DNA of 5,748 bases, from contig JAPHSI010000265.1 in NCBI GenBank assembly GCA_026193155.1, forward strand, positions 1 through 5,748, in the 5' to 3' direction. Source of the stretch: Sulfurimonadaceae bacterium. Lineage in GTDB: Bacteria; Campylobacterota; Campylobacteria; Campylobacterales; Sulfurimonadaceae. Within the stretch, counting starts at the first letter, position 1; every line of letters begins with the position of its first letter. Below are positions 4,928-5,748 of this stretch, one piece after another. A model generated the notes under the pieces. That model worked only from the letters and a program-made list of their open reading frames with translations. It searched no databases and was not told the origin of the DNA. A program made the position numbers and the translations under genes.

Positions 4928-5019
4928 TTAAATCCTTTATTTTTTTACAAAGAGTTTGACATATTGTAAGTAAAAATAAGGTTATAATATGAAAAATAAA
5001 TATTTATAAGGCAAGATAT
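4928..5019. promoter_or_regulatory. Divergent promoter region, thioredoxin-fold gene and rraA-like gene
   Basis: In this 92-bp gap the leftward unit has TACAAT on the reverse strand (4968-4963) and AAAGGA before the ATG. The rightward unit has a perfect TATAAT at 4983-4988 and AAGG at 5008-5011, eight bases before the ATG at 5020. A TTGACA at 4956-4961 is 21 bp from TATAAT, too far for a normal -35. The two promoters lie back to back and may interfere. Confidence 0.6.
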
Positions 5020-5499
5020 ATGGACTTTTTTACGGCAGATATTTGTGATGAACACTTTGATAAGGTTATAACACTAAATCCGGACTTTAAAAACTACGGC
5101 GGAGCTTCTAAATGTAAGGGTGAAGTTGTAACTGTAAGACTCGATAAAAACAACTCTGAACTCATTAAAGTTCTTCGTGATGAAGACGGTACAGGCAAAG
5201 TAGTAGTCGTTGACGTAAGAGAAGAATACTTTGCAGTTGTCGGTGAGAACTTAATGAAATTTGCTCACGAAAACAACTATGCAGGAATCATTGTAAATGG
5301 TTACATCCGTGATACTTACCAGATAAAAGATATTCCAGTAGCATTATATGCACTTGGGACTTGTCCACACAAATACATCCCTACAACAGAGGGTGAGAGA
5401 GGTGTGCATCTGACATTTGGCGGGGCTAGTTTTGATAACGGTGATTATATCTATGCAGATACGGACGGAATTATAGTTACAGAGAGTCCTTTGGTTTAG
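5020..5499 (+). CDS. rraA: RraA/HMG-aldolase-family protein
   Basis: This 159-residue protein is full length for the family (E. coli RraA has 161). It follows the RraA pattern from end to end: DICDEHFD near the start, NYGGASKCKGEVVTVR (25-40), VVVVD (61-65), the GYIRD strand-loop (94-98), and LTFGG...GDYIYADTDGIIVTESPL at the end. E. coli RraA is a trimeric inhibitor of RNase E; related proteins are metal-dependent aldolases acting on 4-hydroxy-4-methyl-2-oxoglutarate and also decarboxylating oxaloacetate. The aldolase motif, acidic residue-x20-Arg-Asp, is present here as E76, R97, D98. That points to an enzyme rather than a pure RNase E regulator, especially as Campylobacterota generally lack RNase E. 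Automatic pipelines would call it RraA. It has its own TATAAT and AAGG, and its stop overlaps that of the convergent ruvX. Confidence 0.9.
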   Translation: MDFFTADICDEHFDKVITLNPDFKNYGGASKCKGEVVTVRLDKNNSELIKVLRDEDGTGKVVVVDVREEYFAVVGENLMKFAHENNYAGIIVNGYIRDTYQIKDIPVALYALGTCPHKYIPTTEGERGVHLTFGGASFDNGDYIYADTDGIIVTESPLV

Positions 5500-5748
5500 A
5501 CTCCCAAATATCTTTGCAAAATTATCATGGCAGATATAGAATCTATTCTGCCGTCTTTTAGATGTTTCATCTCACCTTTTATCAAGTTTTCTGCTTCAAT
5601 TGACGAGTTTACCTCATCTTGATAAAACACATCTCCTTTAAAATCAACAAGACCCATAAAATGCTCTACACGACGACGCATCTCATCCTCAGAACTTCCA
5701 CCCATAGGGATTCCGATAACTACAGTATCTATATCCCACTCTTTTATA
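5496..5748 (-). CDS. ruvX: RuvX/YqgF-type putative Holliday junction resolvase, C-terminal part
   Basis: The frame is open from the window edge (5748) to a TAA at 5498-5496. The 83 visible residues are the C-terminal two-thirds of a protein usually about 125-140 long; the N-terminal strand with the first catalytic Asp is outside the window. Family marks in order are DTVVIGIPMGGSS (core strand and glycine loop), EHFMGLV, the YQDEVNSS...EAENLI segment (usually DER-x-ST...A) and the closing DSISAMIILQRYLG, whose Asp matches the last conserved acidic residue. RuvX/YqgF proteins have an RNase H-like fold and are linked to Holliday junction resolution and to 16S rRNA 5' processing. The ATG at 5705 is internal, since conserved residues lie upstream of it. 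The DER motif reads DEV here, as a divergent variant. The gene converges on rraA with overlapping stop codons. Confidence 0.88.
   Translation of the reverse strand, partial: IKEWDIDTVVIGIPMGGSSEDEMRRRVEHFMGLVDFKGDVFYQDEVNSSIEAENLIKGEMKHLKDGRIDSISAMIILQRYLGV

Noticed and set aside
4956..4988. Classical sigma-70 promoter TTGACA...TATAAT for the rraA-like gene
   Set aside because: Spacing is 21 bp, outside the normal 16-18. The -10 box was kept, the -35 was not.

Overview
The window looks like a chromosomal segment of a Campylobacterota (epsilonproteobacterial) species, probably a free-living sulfur- or hydrogen-oxidising type such as Sulfurimonas or Arcobacter-like. The clues are low GC content, many codons ending in A or T, a short periplasmic cytochrome c553, a divergent RuvX, and -10 boxes without good -35 boxes. 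Genus is an inference; no rRNA or other marker is present.

Left part (1-2340) looks accessory. It starts with the first 32 codons of a leftward cobalamin-binding domain gene. A divergent rightward gene (283-1011) encodes an exported protein I do not recognise. A 401-bp gene-free stretch follows. It contains two identical 32-bp hairpin-forming direct repeats (1053-1084 and 1186-1217) bounding a segment of about 45% GC, against about 28% in the bases to its right. Next is a complete, motif-intact class D (OXA-type) beta-lactamase (1413-2171), closed by a strong UUCG-loop terminator at 2304-2337.

Middle part (2341-4555) is a regulatory and electron-transfer module. An OmpR-family response regulator (2373-3044), apparently on a leaderless mRNA, overlaps a membrane sensor histidine kinase (3001-4182). 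One base after the kinase stop lies a direct repeat with an 11-bp period, just upstream of the promoter of a cytochrome c553 gene (4247-4555). The repeat closely matches the operator I recall for Campylobacter DccR, so the regulator may control the adjacent cytochrome.

Right part (4556-5748) is housekeeping-like and tightly packed. A leftward thioredoxin-fold protein with a CAPC active site (4562-4927) converges on the cytochrome gene with a 6-bp gap. A divergent promoter region separates it from an RraA/HMG-aldolase-family gene (5020-5499), whose stop codon overlaps that of a leftward, N-terminally cut ruvX (5496-5748).

No tRNA, rRNA, CRISPR array or complete transposon was seen. The most unusual items are the GC-rich repeat island, the kinase start (a TTG start, or a GTG start followed by an A7 slippery tract), the candidate operator in front of the cytochrome gene, and the SCIWC version of a catalytic motif in the beta-lactamase.
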